From positions 1 to 35,339 of the forward strand of contig JAGAIZ010000005.1 of the NCBI GenBank assembly GCA_017626325.1: a stretch of 35,339 nt of DNA, given 5' to 3'. The notes beneath the pieces are model-generated. The model did no database searches. It worked only from the letters and a program-made list of their open reading frames with translations, and was not told the DNA's origin. The position numbers and the translations under genes are program-made. The stretch is from Lachnospiraceae bacterium (GTDB taxonomy: Bacteria; Bacillota; Clostridia; Lachnospirales; Lachnospiraceae). Shown here in pieces: positions 6,603 to 15,366 of the stretch (positions within the stretch are counted from its first letter, which is position 1; every line of letters begins with the position of its first letter).

Positions 6603-7610
6603 TTATTTAGCCCCCTTTCTTGCTTTTTCTGCCGCCTTGATTGCCTTTTTCTCCTTAATCGCATCTTTATCTCTCATAATATAGAAGAGAATCAATGAGA
6701 AAATAAGTGTTACTACGAACAAAACGAGGGATGCCGCCGCTGCCTTACCCATCTGTCTGGAACCCGTAAACGCCAGATCTCGGATATACATTGTCATCGT
6801 TCTTGTGGTGTAATCCGGGTCACCATATCCACTCGTGGTCAAAAGCTTCGGAATATCGTACATCTGCAGACCGCCGATTGCGGAGTTGACTAATGTAAAC
6901 AACAGGATCGGACGAAGCATCGGCAGCGTTACGCTCTTAAAAATCTGCCAACTGCTTGCACCGTCTACTCTCGCCGCCTCAAACAGCGACGGACTGATAC
7001 CTAAGACGCCTGCCGTCAGCACGATCATCGTATTACCATACCACATCCAGAAGTTAATAAACGAAATAATACTTCTTGTGGCCCATTTGCTCTGGAAGAA
7101 ATTGTAAGGCTGGCTGATCATTCCCCAGTTTGTGAGCACCTGGTTAATCGGTCCGTTCGGGAAATCGAACAGCTTGTAGAACAATACGGAAATCGTCGCC
7201 GCCGTAATAATATTAGGCATGAAAGTCAGTATCTTATACGCGCCCTGCGCTTTCAGCTTCACTCTCGTGTCGGTAAACCATACCGCCAGAAGAAGCGCTA
7301 ACAAAATCTGCGGCAGGAAATTCATCAGCCACATGATAATGGTATTCCACAACGCCTGAAATGTATATGTATTAAATACTCTCCCGTCATTTCCGATAAA
7401 TACCGTTTTAAAATTTTCCAGTCCGTTGAAGTAAGGCCCGACTTCCATATTAAACATCGCATCCGTATAGTTCTCACAGAACGCCAGTCCAATCGTGTAA
7501 ATCAAAGGCCATAACTGAAATATTGCAAATACAATAAAGAACGGAGCGATAAAGAAATATCCGTAACGGCTATACTCTACTGTTTTGCGCTTTTTGCTGG
7601 TGTTTGCCAT
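6603..7610 (-). CDS. Sugar ABC transporter permease, MalF type (cellobiose locus)
   Basis: The 335-residue protein has about six transmembrane segments (first at about 18-40, YFFIAPFFIVFAIFQLWPLI) and the EAA motif EAARVDGASSWQIFKSVTLP. The C-terminal tail is highly basic (about 309-335, many Lys and Ala). It partners the MalG-type permease, starting 249 bases downstream of the binding-protein stop. That gap contains two hairpins (7659-7724 and 7786-7817), which could reduce permease expression relative to the binding protein. The ATG follows GAGAGGGATGTGAAAA. The family is certain; the specificity is inferred. Confidence 0.9.
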   Translation of the reverse strand: MANTSKKRKTVEYSRYGYFFIAPFFIVFAIFQLWPLIYTIGLAFCENYTDAMFNMEVGPYFNGLENFKTVFIGNDGRVFNTYTFQALWNTIIMWLMNFLPQILLALLLAVWFTDTRVKLKAQGAYKILTFMPNIITAATISVLFYKLFDFPNGPINQVLTNWGMISQPYNFFQSKWATRSIISFINFWMWYGNTMIVLTAGVLGISPSLFEAARVDGASSWQIFKSVTLPMLRPILLFTLVNSAIGGLQMYDIPKLLTTSGYGDPDYTTRTMTMYIRDLAFTGSRQMGKAAAASLVLFVVTLIFSLILFYIMRDKDAIKEKKAIKAAEKARKGAK

Positions 7611-7658
7611 TTTTCACATCCCTCTCTGCATTATTTTTACTGCTGCTTCTCTGCCTTT

Positions 7659-7724
7659 AACCGCGCCACAGGCATTTGACATTACTCCGTACCCGGAACC
7701 CTCTCAAACATCTGTGCCGCGGTT
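7659..7724 (-). other. Long-range hairpin between binding-protein and permease genes
   Basis: AACCGCGCCACAG (7659-7671) pairs with CTGTGCCGCGGTT (7712-7724) over 13 positions with one mismatch. The right arm overlaps GGTTCC (7721-7726), which can alternatively pair with GGAACC at 7696-7701. The structure lies in the untranslated gap of the operon and may affect read-through or stability of the upstream message. Confidence 0.6.
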
Positions 7725-7785
7725 CCAACTTCTAACCTGTATGCTGCTTTTAGAAAGAGCAGCGCCCGCTGCCTTTTCCATTGAT

Positions 7786-7817
7786 GCAGAAGGCAGATAT
7801 TACTACCCGCCTTCTGC
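7786..7817. terminator. Hairpin after the binding-protein gene (possible partial terminator)
   Basis: GCAGAAGGC (7786-7794) and GCCTTCTGC (7809-7817) form a perfect 9-bp stem with a 14-base loop, 43 bases past the stop of the binding protein. The pyrimidine/T tract lies on the plus-strand side, so for the leftward operon it is more likely a stabilising or attenuating hairpin than a full terminator. Confidence 0.5.
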
Positions 7818-7859
7818 TTCTTTATTGTCTGGAAGTGACAGCCCTTGCTGCCAATTCTG

Positions 7860-9278
7860 TTATTCTACTGTTACGCCCGGATAAGCGTCAGCTACTGCTG
7901 CCTTGAAGTCAGCGATTGCCGTCTCTTTATCCTTCTCACCGTTAGAATAAGCTGTTACCTGTGTATCAAGCAGCTCATTAACCTTCTGGTCATATGCGCA
8001 CATCCAGGATACATCTACGTCCTCTGCCAGAGGAGAGAATACTGCGATGAAGTCCTGACCGCCTAAGAAGTCGTATGCGCCCTTGCCAGCGTCAGATAAG
8101 GATTTCATTGCTGCCTTGTTATTTACGTAATCCAGTGTTTCCTCAGACATCTTGGTCATGATATCTGTATCACAGCAAAGCGCCTGCATGATTGTACCAG
8201 CCATCTCTTTGTCAGAACATCCTGCTGTTGCGCCTAACCATGTACCGCCCCAGTAATAAGGAGCAGGACCCTGGCACATATTCCAAAGACCGTATGTACC
8301 TTCGCCTACAGCAGAGCCGCCGCAGTTAGCCTTGATTGTCCAGTGTAAGAACCATGTACATCCGAAGTAACCGAATACAGCGTCTGTGGAAGGACCAGCG
8401 TTCCACTCGTCAGACCACTGTGTCGTCTTCTGTGTCAGGTCTTCTTCCTGTAATACCTTAACAACGTCCATGTACTCTTCCATAGCGGAATCCATATGGA
8501 ATACGCCGTCAGAAGTTACCCAAGGCTCTGTTTTGTTGGACATAAATGTGTTTACTACGTCACCGTTAGAGGAAAGGATTCTTGTAGCGTCGCCGGATTT
8601 CTCTTTGATCTCTCTTGCTGTTGCAAGGAAGTCATCCCATGTACCGATCTTAGCCTGCATCTCTTCAGGACTTGTTACGCCAAGTAAGCTCTCTGCAAGG
8701 TCAGACCTGTAGATAAAAGCGCCAGGACAGGACTGCCAGGAAAGACCTTTAAGGGAACCGTCTCTCTGGTCTGTTGCGATAGTAATTGTATAAGGATACA
8801 TCTCAGCCAGATCGTCGTCTGTAATGCCGCAGTCTGTTACAGGAATTGTAAAGTCAGAGTTTGTATACTTCATGATATAACCCGCCTCGAAAGCGATCAT
8901 ATCAGGATAATCCTCTGCGTCAGGATTCTGTAATAACTGGTCGATCTTCTCCTGATAAATTGCGGAGTCGCCAACGTTTACATACTCGATTCTGTCAGCC
9001 AGTTCAGGATGCGCCTCTGTTACGTAAGCCAATCTCTCCTGTAACTCTGTATTCCAGGAATAGATGTAGAACTTGTCTCCCGATGCTGCCGTGTCTGCCG
9101 CTGCGTCCTCTGCCGGAGCTTCCTCTGCCGCCGCATCGTCTGCAGGCGCCTCTTCTGTTGTTGCCGCGCTGTCATCTGCCGCCGGAGCCGCTGTGCTGCC
9201 GCTGTCAGAACCACAGCCTGCTAATACGCTTGCTACCATAGCTGTAGAAAGAAGTACACTAATCACTTTTTTCTTCAT
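7860..9278 (-). CDS. Extracellular solute-binding lipoprotein (cellobiose locus)
   Basis: The 472-residue protein starts with a lipoprotein signal peptide (MKKKVISVLLSTAMVASVLA, then GC) with the lipidated cysteine at residue 22. A linker of about 45 residues rich in Ala, Asp and Glu follows, then a large binding domain of the CUT1 sugar-binding type (FYIYSWNTELQERLAYVTEAH, later Trp-rich stretches such as YYWGGTWLG). It would capture sugar outside the cell for the two downstream permeases. The RBS AGGGAGGAATAATTAA is strong. Aromatic richness fits a sugar-binding cleft. Cello-oligosaccharide specificity is inferred from the adjacent GH94 phosphorylase. Confidence 0.9.
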   Translation of the reverse strand: MKKKVISVLLSTAMVASVLAGCGSDSGSTAAPAADDSAATTEEAPADDAAAEEAPAEDAAADTAASGDKFYIYSWNTELQERLAYVTEAHPELADRIEYVNVGDSAIYQEKIDQLLQNPDAEDYPDMIAFEAGYIMKYTNSDFTIPVTDCGITDDDLAEMYPYTITIATDQRDGSLKGLSWQSCPGAFIYRSDLAESLLGVTSPEEMQAKIGTWDDFLATAREIKEKSGDATRILSSNGDVVNTFMSNKTEPWVTSDGVFHMDSAMEEYMDVVKVLQEEDLTQKTTQWSDEWNAGPSTDAVFGYFGCTWFLHWTIKANCGGSAVGEGTYGLWNMCQGPAPYYWGGTWLGATAGCSDKEMAGTIMQALCCDTDIMTKMSEETLDYVNNKAAMKSLSDAGKGAYDFLGGQDFIAVFSPLAEDVDVSWMCAYDQKVNELLDTQVTAYSNGEKDKETAIADFKAAVADAYPGVTVE

Positions 9279-9340
9279 TTAATTATTCCTCCCTTTTTTG
9301 TTTTGATGCTTGCTGCATCTTGTTAGGTTGTTTTATATAA

Positions 9341-9356
9341 AATGCGCTGCCGCATT
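9341..9356. promoter_or_regulatory. 16-bp palindrome upstream of the binding-protein gene
   Basis: AATGCGCTGCCGCATT has perfect 6-base arms around a 4-base centre. It lies 62 bases before the binding-protein start, directly beside an AT-rich TATATAAAA stretch that could be a -10 region. An operator role is plausible, but it does not resemble the LacI-like sites at 10552-10933. Confidence 0.4.
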
Positions 9357-9382
9357 TCATATCATGATTGACAAGGATTGTT

Positions 9383-9425
9383 CTATATCTAGTATAGATA
9401 TAGAAGAAAAGGGATATCCCTTTTC
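9383..9425 (-). terminator. lacI-end palindromes: terminator plus 9-bp dyad
   Basis: GAAAAGGGATATCCCTTTTC (9406-9425) is a perfect 20-base palindrome, followed on the minus strand by a T-containing run. It is the likely terminator of the leftward regulator gene that ends at 9471. Immediately beyond it, CTATATCTA and TAGATATAG (9383-9403) form a second perfect dyad with a 3-base centre, which could be an operator for the binding-protein operon. Confidence 0.6.
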
Positions 9426-9470
9426 TTTCGCAACTATTGCCGCCGCGATTCCATCCTGGATTTTATTTCC

Positions 9471-10487
9471 TTATGGATTGATATCTGCAACCGAGTTGCC
9501 TTCATATACGTATCCTTCGACGATGAGTTGTTCGATCAACGTCGTTTTGGGATGCTCAATCAGATTAATCAGTTTCTCTCCCGCTTTCTGCCCCAATTCT
9601 TTCGTGTTCTGGTTCAGTGTCGTCAGCGTAGGCTCTATGTGCCTTGCGATTCTGATGCCGTCATAGCCCACAACCGATATATCCTGCGGAATCCGAAGCC
9701 CCATCTCCTTGATCGCATTGATTCCGCCAAACGCTGCGAAATCATCAGGATACAGGATACAGGTTGGTCTGTTCTCCAGATTCAAAAGCCGCACCGTCTC
9801 TTCGTAGGTCTTCTTCGTGTCACGGTACGCCGCCACGCTTATGTATTCCTCCGGCACCTCTAATTCAAGCTGCGCTGCCGTCCTGTAAAAGGAAGACAAA
9901 CGGCTCTGGGTAACCGCTGAATCCGCGCCGTGGATATATGCGATTCTGCGGTGTCCCTTCTGATATACATAAGTCAGAAGATCCTGCATTCCTTTCACAT
10001 TGTCCGACATGATGGCGCAGACGTTATTGAATAAATGATCGATGGTCACAGTCGGGATATTGCTCCTGACAAGCTCCAGCACCTCCGGCGTATAGAAATC
10101 CGTACATACAATAGCAATTCCATCAAAACCGCGATACCTGCAGTGCTCCAGGTAAGTCATCCTGCCTGCCCGGCTCTTGCAGTCATTGATAAAAGTAATA
10201 TCATATCCCGCTTTCTCCACCGTCCGCTTCAGGCTGTCTAACACAAAGGAGAAATAGTCATGGGTCAGACCGCTGTAATCATCCTCTGCAAACAGGACTC
10301 CTATATTATAGGTACGGTTCGTCTTAAGGGCCTTCGCCGCCGAGTTCGGGAAGTATCCCATCTCTTTGGCCACCTGTCTGATATGCTCTTTTGTCTCTGC
10401 TCCGATGTCTTTGTGGTTGTTCAACGCTTTACTTACTGTTGCAACCGATACCCCGCAGGCAATCGAAATATCCTTCATTGACACCAT
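9471..10487 (-). CDS. LacI-family transcriptional regulator of the cellobiose locus
   Basis: The 338-residue protein has an N-terminal LacI helix-turn-helix (MKDISIACGVSVATVSKALN, ending AKALKTNRTYNIGVLF) followed by a periplasmic-binding-protein-like effector domain (about 60-330, with FDGIAIVCTDF and DDFAAFGGINAIKEMGLRIP). It would repress by default and release on binding a sugar. The first ATG has GGGGAG 8-9 bases upstream; a second ATG three codons on is possible. A TTGCAA-N17-TACACT promoter lies at 10574-10602, with a putative operator directly after it, suggesting autoregulation. The gene lies between the transporter operon and the divergent phosphorylase, so both are likely targets. 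The effector is probably cellobiose or a derivative, by inference. Confidence 0.92.
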   Translation of the reverse strand: MVSMKDISIACGVSVATVSKALNNHKDIGAETKEHIRQVAKEMGYFPNSAAKALKTNRTYNIGVLFAEDDYSGLTHDYFSFVLDSLKRTVEKAGYDITFINDCKSRAGRMTYLEHCRYRGFDGIAIVCTDFYTPEVLELVRSNIPTVTIDHLFNNVCAIMSDNVKGMQDLLTYVYQKGHRRIAYIHGADSAVTQSRLSSFYRTAAQLELEVPEEYISVAAYRDTKKTYEETVRLLNLENRPTCILYPDDFAAFGGINAIKEMGLRIPQDISVVGYDGIRIARHIEPTLTTLNQNTKELGQKAGEKLINLIEHPKTTLIEQLIVEGYVYEGNSVADINP

Positions 10488-10551
10488 TCCAGCAACTCCC
10501 CTCTGGTTCCTTTACTTCACGAAATCGGATGCTGTCGGATGAGCCGCAATC

Positions 10552-10566
10552 ACTTAATCGTTTTCG
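10552..10566. promoter_or_regulatory. Putative LacI operator O1, at the regulator transcription start
   Basis: ACTTAATCGTTTTCG is shared over its first 14 bases with the site at 10920-10933. It lies immediately downstream of the -10 hexamer of the regulator's own promoter, a position that would block initiation. The central TCGTTT core resembles half-sites of LacI-family operators. Confidence 0.55.
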
Positions 10567-10573
10567 TATTCTT

Positions 10574-10602
10574 AGTGTACATCACATTTTATAGATTTGC
10601 AA
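10574..10602 (-). promoter_or_regulatory. Promoter of the LacI-family regulator
   Basis: On the minus strand TTGCAA (10597-10602) and TACACT (10574-10579) are spaced 17 bases apart, matching sigma-A promoters at 4/6 positions each. Transcription would begin near 10567, inside the putative operator at 10552-10566. Confidence 0.6.
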
Positions 10603-10727
10603 CACAAATTTTACTTTTTTTGTGTATTTTTTATATATTTGTGTATTTTCCACAGTTTTCAGTTTCTATTTTCAACACTTTTGTACACAGTTTGTTCACA
10701 TTTCGCTCATATTTGATTGATAACAAG

Positions 10728-10744
10728 GTAAACGGTTTCGTTAA
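10728..10744. promoter_or_regulatory. Putative LacI operator O2
   Basis: GTAAACGGTTTCGTTAA contains the near-palindromic core AAACGGTTT, typical of LacI/CcpA-family operators. It lies about 65 bases upstream of the phosphorylase -35 element. It may also serve CcpA, although it does not match the full cre consensus. Confidence 0.45.
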
Positions 10745-10807
10745 TAATCTAAAGTATTTTAGCAAACTCTGTTTTTTCCTTTTTCCGCCGAAAATATACG
10801 ATTTTTA

Positions 10808-10836
10808 TTGCATTTTGCACATTTCTTCTGTATAAT
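10808..10836 (+). promoter_or_regulatory. Promoter of the cellobiose phosphorylase gene
   Basis: TTGCAT (10808-10813) and a perfect TATAAT (10831-10836) are separated by 17 bases. The predicted start near 10843 leaves an untranslated leader of about 180 bases, which contains a hairpin and an operator-like site. Confidence 0.7.
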
Positions 10837-10874
10837 TTCCTTAATTACATTAGCATTACTTCTATATTGTAATA

Positions 10875-10905
10875 TTGCCCGGTGCATTTTCTTTTTGCAG
10901 GGCAA
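10875..10905 (+). other. Leader hairpin before the phosphorylase gene
   Basis: TTGCCC (10875-10880) pairs with GGGCAA (10900-10905), with an inner TGCA/TGCA pairing. It lies about 30 bases into the predicted transcript. Its role is unknown; it could protect the 5' end. Confidence 0.45.
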
Positions 10906-10919
10906 CCGCATCAAAGGTT

Positions 10920-10933
10920 ACTTAATCGTTTTC
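10920..10933. promoter_or_regulatory. Putative LacI operator O3, in the phosphorylase leader
   Basis: ACTTAATCGTTTTC is identical to the first 14 bases of O1 at 10552 and lies about 85 bases downstream of the phosphorylase -10. A repressor here could act as a roadblock or loop to O1, 368 bases away. Confidence 0.55.
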
Positions 10934-11023
10934 TTACTTTATTTATTCTGTTTCTGCAGGTGATTTGAGAATCTGTATTTCGGATTGCCTGTCATCTAAT
11001 TATTTTAAAAGGAGAATTATGCT

Positions 11024-13459
11024 ATGAAATTTGGTTACTTCGATGATGCCAGCCGAGAGTATGTCATCACCACGCCCAAGACGCCTTTACCATGGATCAA
11101 CTATTTAGGTTGCAACGACTTTTTCACCCTGATCTCCAACACCTGCGGCGGCTACACTTTCTATAAAGACGCGAAGCTGCTGCGCATGACCCGTTATCGT
11201 TATAATGATGTCCCGAATGATATCAACGGCAAATACTTCTATATTAAAGAAGGAAATACCGTATGGAATCCGGGCTGGAAACCGACCCAGACAGACTTGG
11301 ACAGCTACGAGTGCCGCCACGGCATCGGCTACAGCCGTTTTACCGGCATGAAGAACGAACTGGAGGCATCCGTCCTCACTTTTGTTCCTATGGACGACAA
11401 CTGCGAGATCAGCCAGGTTCGTCTGACCAATAAGAGCAATGCCGAAAAGAGCGTATCTCTTTTCTCTTATGTAGAATGGTGTCTCTGGAACGCGGACGAC
11501 GATTCCAGAAACTTCCAGCGTAATTTAAGCACCGGCGAAGTTGAGGTTGTCGGTTCCACAATCTATCACAAGACCGAGTACAGAGAGCGCCGTAACCACT
11601 ATGCGGTTTATTCCGTGAATACGCCGGTAGACGGTTTCGATACAAGCCGTGACGCTTTCCTCGGCGCATACCGCGGCGCTGCCAACCCGGAGGTTGTAGA
11701 AAGCGGCAAAGCGACGAACTCTATCGCAAGCGGCTGGTCACCGATCGCTTCCCACCAGATCAACGTAACCTTAGCGCCCGGTGAAAGTAAGTCTTTCGTC
11801 TTCGTACTGGGATACATCGAGAACCCGGAAGACCAGAAATGGGAAGCCCCCGGCATCATCAATAAGAAGCCTGCCGAGGCAATGCTTGCAAAATATCAAA
11901 CCGACGCCGACGTAGCCAAGGCGTTCGAAGCGCTGAATACATACTGGAATGATCTGTTATCCAAGTACACCGTGAAGTCTTCCAATGATAAGGTCGACCG
12001 CATGGTGAACATCTGGAACCAATATCAGTGTATGGTAACCTTCAATATGTCCCGTTCCGCTTCCTATTATGAATCCGGTATCGGACGCGGCATGGGATTC
12101 CGCGATTCCTGCCAGGATCTGCTCGGTTTCGTACATCTGATTCCGGACCGCGCAAGACAGAGAATCATCGATATCGCTTCCACCCAGTTTGAGGACGGCA
12201 GCGCATATCATCAGTATCAGCCTCTGACCAAGAAAGGCAACTCCGACATCGGAAGCGGCTTTAACGACGATCCGTTGTGGCTGATCGCCGGAACTTCCGC
12301 TTATGTACGCGAGAGCGGCGACACCGGCATTTTAACGGAAATGGTTCCGTTTGATAACGATATGTCCGTGGCACAGCCTTTGATGAACCACCTGAAACGT
12401 TCCTTTGATTACATCGTAAACCACAAGGGACCTCACAATTTACCGCTGATCGGACGTGCCGACTGGAATGACTGTCTGAACTTAAACTGCTTCTCCGAGC
12501 ATCCGGGTGAGTCTTTCCAGACCTTCGGGCCTTCCGAGGGACCTGTTGCCGAATCCGTATTTATCGCAGGTATGTTCGTGAAATACGGTGAGGAATACGC
12601 CCAGTTATGCGAGCTGATGGGCGACCAGGCAGAAGCCGATTACGCCCGCGCCGAAGTACAGAAAATGTACGATGCGGTCTTAAAGGACGGTTGGGACGGC
12701 GAATGGTTCGTACGCGCCTATGACGCTTACGGCAAGAAGATCGGTTCCAACGAGTGCGAAGAAGGCAAGATTTATATTGAGTCCAACGGCTTCTGCCCGT
12801 TGGCAGGCATCGGCGTTAAGGAAGGTCTTGCCGAGAAAGCGCTGGATTCCGTCAAAGAGAAGCTGGATACCAAGTACGGCGTTATGATCTTACAGCCCGC
12901 TTATACCAGGTATCACTTAGAGCTTGGCGAGATCTCTTCCTATCCGCCGGGATATAAAGAGAATGCAGGTATCTTCTGCCACAACAATCCGTGGGTATCT
13001 ATTGCAGAGACTGTCATCGGACGCGGCGACAGGGCTTTTGAGATTTACCGGAAGACTTGTCCTGCTTATGTGGAGGAATTCAGTGAGATCCACAGAACAG
13101 AGCCTTACGTATATTCCCAGATGGTAGCCGGTGCGGATGCGAAGTTCCACGGCGAAGCGAAGAACAGTTGGCTTACCGGTACTGCCGCATGGACGTTTGT
13201 AAACGTATCTCAGCACATCTTAGGCGTATATCCTACCCACAAGGGCTTAAGCATTGATCCTTGTGTACCGAAGGGATTCGGGGATTTTGAGATCACCAGG
13301 AAATTCCGCGAGGGTACTTACAACATCAAGGTTGTGAATCCGGACAATGTGGAGAAGGGCGTAAAGTCTATCACGGTTGACGGCGAGGCGCTTGAAGGAT
13401 GTGTAGTGCCTTACGAGAAGGGTAAGACGGAGTACAATGTTGTTGTGACGATGGGGTAA
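11024..13459 (+). CDS. Cellobiose phosphorylase (GH94)
   Basis: This enzyme splits cellobiose with inorganic phosphate to alpha-glucose 1-phosphate and glucose in the cytoplasm, saving ATP. The 811-residue length equals that of the Clostridium thermocellum enzyme as I recall it, and the N-terminus ([20 protein letters not shown]) and [20 protein letters not shown] closely resemble it. The beta-sandwich domain occupies roughly 1-290 and the (alpha/alpha)6 catalytic barrel about 320-730. The catalytic Asp lies in [10 protein letters not shown], probably D483. There is no signal peptide, consistent with intracellular action after ABC import. AAGGAG lies 10 bases before the ATG, and a strong terminator follows at 13496-13548. 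The gene is divergent from its likely LacI repressor. Cellobiose is the best substrate call; longer cellodextrins are the alternative. Confidence 0.95.
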   Translation: MKFGYFDDASREYVITTPKTPLPWINYLGCNDFFTLISNTCGGYTFYKDAKLLRMTRYRYNDVPNDINGKYFYIKEGNTVWNPGWKPTQTDLDSYECRHGIGYSRFTGMKNELEASVLTFVPMDDNCEISQVRLTNKSNAEKSVSLFSYVEWCLWNADDDSRNFQRNLSTGEVEVVGSTIYHKTEYRERRNHYAVYSVNTPVDGFDTSRDAFLGAYRGAANPEVVESGKATNSIASGWSPIASHQINVTLAPGESKSFVFVLGYIENPEDQKWEAPGIINKKPAEAMLAKYQTDADVAKAFEALNTYWNDLLSKYTVKSSNDKVDRMVNIWNQYQCMVTFNMSRSASYYESGIGRGMGFRDSCQDLLGFVHLIPDRARQRIIDIASTQFEDGSAYHQYQPLTKKGNSDIGSGFNDDPLWLIAGTSAYVRESGDTGILTEMVPFDNDMSVAQPLMNHLKRSFDYIVNHKGPHNLPLIGRADWNDCLNLNCFSEHPGESFQTFGPSEGPVAESVFIAGMFVKYGEEYAQLCELMGDQAEADYARAEVQKMYDAVLKDGWDGEWFVRAYDAYGKKIGSNECEEGKIYIESNGFCPLAGIGVKEGLAEKALDSVKEKLDTKYGVMILQPAYTRYHLELGEISSYPPGYKENAGIFCHNNPWVSIAETVIGRGDRAFEIYRKTCPAYVEEFSEIHRTEPYVYSQMVAGADAKFHGEAKNSWLTGTAAWTFVNVSQHILGVYPTHKGLSIDPCVPKGFGDFEITRKFREGTYNIKVVNPDNVEKGVKSITVDGEALEGCVVPYEKGKTEYNVVVTMG

Positions 13460-13495
13460 GATAATATTTTTCACAGCAATGCATTACTTGTTATA

Positions 13496-13548
13496 AAAAA
13501 GATCATGCTGCCAAAGTATACTTTCTACTTTAACAGCATGATCTTTTT
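13496..13548 (+). terminator. Terminator of the phosphorylase gene
   Basis: AAAAAGATCATGCTG (13496-13510) and CAGCATGATCTTTTT (13534-13548) form a perfect 15-bp stem around a 23-base loop, ending in a T-run. It lies 37 bases past the stop codon. The stem is symmetrical and would also work leftward. Confidence 0.85.
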
Positions 13549-13880
13549 ATTCCATTGTTCTAACCCAGCCTTTTTCGTTGTCCCCAAAGCGAAATGTATC
13601 CCTCTATATAGTAAACCCTTCCCAACAGCAAAAGGCGACAATTTTCCATACAGTTTTCTGCAATTATCTAAATCCCAGCGCATACATCATATTGTATGCG
13701 GATTTTTCTTTCGCACTAGTTTTATCAAAAGTCTTGTTTTTCATGCCTAAATATGCCAAAATATGTTTTAAATAACTCTAACCTTGTGGTATGGTTTTGA
13801 GTCAGTTCCCATATCGGTACACATCGGTTACAGGACAATAAGGACAATAAAAATATATTTAGAATTTTTGGGATTACTAT
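13549..13880. other. Intergenic region before the MerR-type gene
   Basis: Apart from short repeats near the MerR-type gene (ATCGGT twice at 13814-13828 and AGGACAATA in tandem at 13832-13849), I see nothing coding in this stretch. Open frames across 13505-13775 lack an RBS and overlap the terminator, so I regard them as noise. Confidence 0.6.
13832..13849 (+). repeat. 9-bp tandem repeat upstream of the MerR-type gene
   Basis: AGGACAATA occurs twice in tandem, ending 31 bases before the ATG at 13881. A second pair, ATCGGT with 5 bases between copies, lies just upstream (13814-13828). They may be regulator contact sites or accidental. Confidence 0.6.
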
Positions 13881-14708
13881 ATGAGCCAGTATATGTCTAT
13901 CGGAAAAGTATCAAAACTAAAGAACGTAAGCATTAAATCCCTGCGTTACTACGACCAGATCGGGATTCTGAAACCCGCCTTCGTCAACACGGAGACTAAC
14001 TACCGCTATTACACCAGGGAACAGCTTTATCTGCTGGATGCAATCACAGTCTGCATCCGGCTGGGTATTCCGCTCAAAGACTTAAACCGCTATGTAGAGC
14101 ACGATTCCATCAATCTGCAGAAGCTCCTGTACGACGGCAAAATACTGGCAGAACAGAAAATCATGGAAATTCACGACTGTCTGGGCACTCTGCAGGAAAC
14201 GCTGCAGAATATGGCAAGCCCCGTCACCGGTCTCGCGAAAATACCGGAAAGCAAAAGCGGCGTCCTGCTGCCTGACGGCTTCTTCCACAATGAAATTCAG
14301 GAGCGTACTCTGCTGACTGTCCCATTAGACGAAGACGATACGCCCAAATATTACGGTCAATACATTCTCAAGCTCTTTGTAACCGCCCAACAGATCGGGC
14401 TTGCTGTCTCTTATCCGTCCGGCGTTCTGCACCAGTATGAGGAAGGTGTCTACAGACGCTTCATGTTCCTGACGGTATCTGACGAAAGCGGCAATGTGGA
14501 TGAGGCTTACAGGGATGCGATCCGCACGATACCGTCCGGTGATTTCGCCTGCCGTAAACTCTCTGCCCATATAGCAGACTTTCCTTCCATCAAAGATGAG
14601 ATGCGGGAAGTTCTGAAGCAGACGGATTTCTGTGTCATTGAAACAGATGCCCTGTCCGAAGAAAATAAAAAAGACGGCTACCCCTTCGAACTGGAGTACC
14701 GTCTCTGA
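13881..14708 (+). CDS. MerR-family regulator with GyrI-like effector domain
   Basis: The 275-residue protein starts with a MerR winged helix (MSIGKVSKLKNVSIKSLRYY, NYRYYTREQLYLLDAI), then a dimerisation helix (about 80-120). The C-terminal domain (about 140-275) looks like a GyrI/BmrR-type small-molecule binding fold. BmrR-type regulators activate multidrug efflux genes in response to hydrophobic cations, but no efflux gene is adjacent in the same orientation. The RBS is weak; the second ATG at codon 5 (MSIGKV) is an equally plausible start. The gene converges on the radical SAM gene with only 3 bases between the stops. The DNA-binding assignment is firm; the effector is unknown. Confidence 0.85.
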   Translation: MSQYMSIGKVSKLKNVSIKSLRYYDQIGILKPAFVNTETNYRYYTREQLYLLDAITVCIRLGIPLKDLNRYVEHDSINLQKLLYDGKILAEQKIMEIHDCLGTLQETLQNMASPVTGLAKIPESKSGVLLPDGFFHNEIQERTLLTVPLDEDDTPKYYGQYILKLFVTAQQIGLAVSYPSGVLHQYEEGVYRRFMFLTVSDESGNVDEAYRDAIRTIPSGDFACRKLSAHIADFPSIKDEMREVLKQTDFCVIETDALSEENKKDGYPFELEYRL

Positions 14709-14711
14709 TAT

Positions 14712-15314
14712 TTAACCTTCCCACGGCCTGATTCTGTATGTTACGCCAAGTCTGCCGCAGATCTCCCTGCACTGTGCTTCCTCTTCCTTCGTAAGTGTGG
14801 TATCCACTGTGGACAACACCACATTGGGTACATATTTGCTCACATTTCCCGCAAAGGCCAGCATTGCATCGAAGGAATCTATACCGAATTTACTGCGGGT
14901 CAGTTCATAGTACCGTTCCTTGTTCGGCGTATTCAGACTGATAGAGATGGTGTCCACCAGCCCTTCATACATGGGCGCTGTATTTTTCTGCCAGATCAGA
15001 TCGGATAAGCCGTTGGTATTGATCCGAACCGGCTTCTTAAACTTCTCCTTCACATACGCCGCCACCTCTAACAAATCCTCCAGCCGCTCCGTAGGCTCTC
15101 CGAATCCGCAGAATACGACCTCCTTATACTTATCCATATCGAATTTGGCAAATTCCGCCTTCACTTCCTCCACGCCAGGTTCCCGTTCCAGCCACAGACT
15201 GCCGGAATGATTCATCTCATCTCTTGTCTGGCGCAGACAGAACGTGCATGCGCAGGGGCATTTGTTAGTCATATTCACGTATAGGTTTTCATATACTTCA
15301 TACAAGATTACCAT
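14712..15314 (-). CDS. Radical SAM protein, TatD-linked type
   Basis: The protein carries the radical SAM cluster motif CPCACTFCLR, where CxxxCxxC is C19, C23 and C26 counted from the preferred start, plus CGFGEPTE and INTNGLSD further on. Its short length (200 residues) and the lead-in YENLYVNMTNK match the small radical SAM subgroup often encoded with TatD-type nucleases. Its chemistry is not known. The frame opens at 15350, but that ATG lacks an RBS; the ATG at 15314, nine bases after GGAG, gives the family-like N-terminus MVILYEVYENLYVN. No TatD gene is nearby. The stop lies 3 bases from that of the convergent MerR-type gene. Radical SAM membership is firm; the subfamily is from recall. 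Confidence 0.85.
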   Translation of the reverse strand: MVILYEVYENLYVNMTNKCPCACTFCLRQTRDEMNHSGSLWLEREPGVEEVKAEFAKFDMDKYKEVVFCGFGEPTERLEDLLEVAAYVKEKFKKPVRINTNGLSDLIWQKNTAPMYEGLVDTISISLNTPNKERYYELTRSKFGIDSFDAMLAFAGNVSKYVPNVVLSTVDTTLTKEEEAQCREICGRLGVTYRIRPWEG

Positions 15315-15366
15315 TTCCTGATTCTCCATTTTCCATTTTTTCTTTTCCATTTTATTTATTCTTAAC

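Larger units (their letters stand above)
10488..11023. other. Divergent control region of the cellobiose locus
   Basis: This gap between the regulator and the phosphorylase holds a leftward promoter (10574-10602), a rightward promoter (10808-10836), three LacI-like operators and a leader hairpin (10875-10905). The rest is very AT-rich. No gene is visible within it. Confidence 0.75.

Noticed and set aside
13505-13775. Short frames after the phosphorylase gene
   Set aside because: They overlap its terminator, lack RBSs and are rich in Phe and Ser, as expected of AT-rich non-coding DNA.
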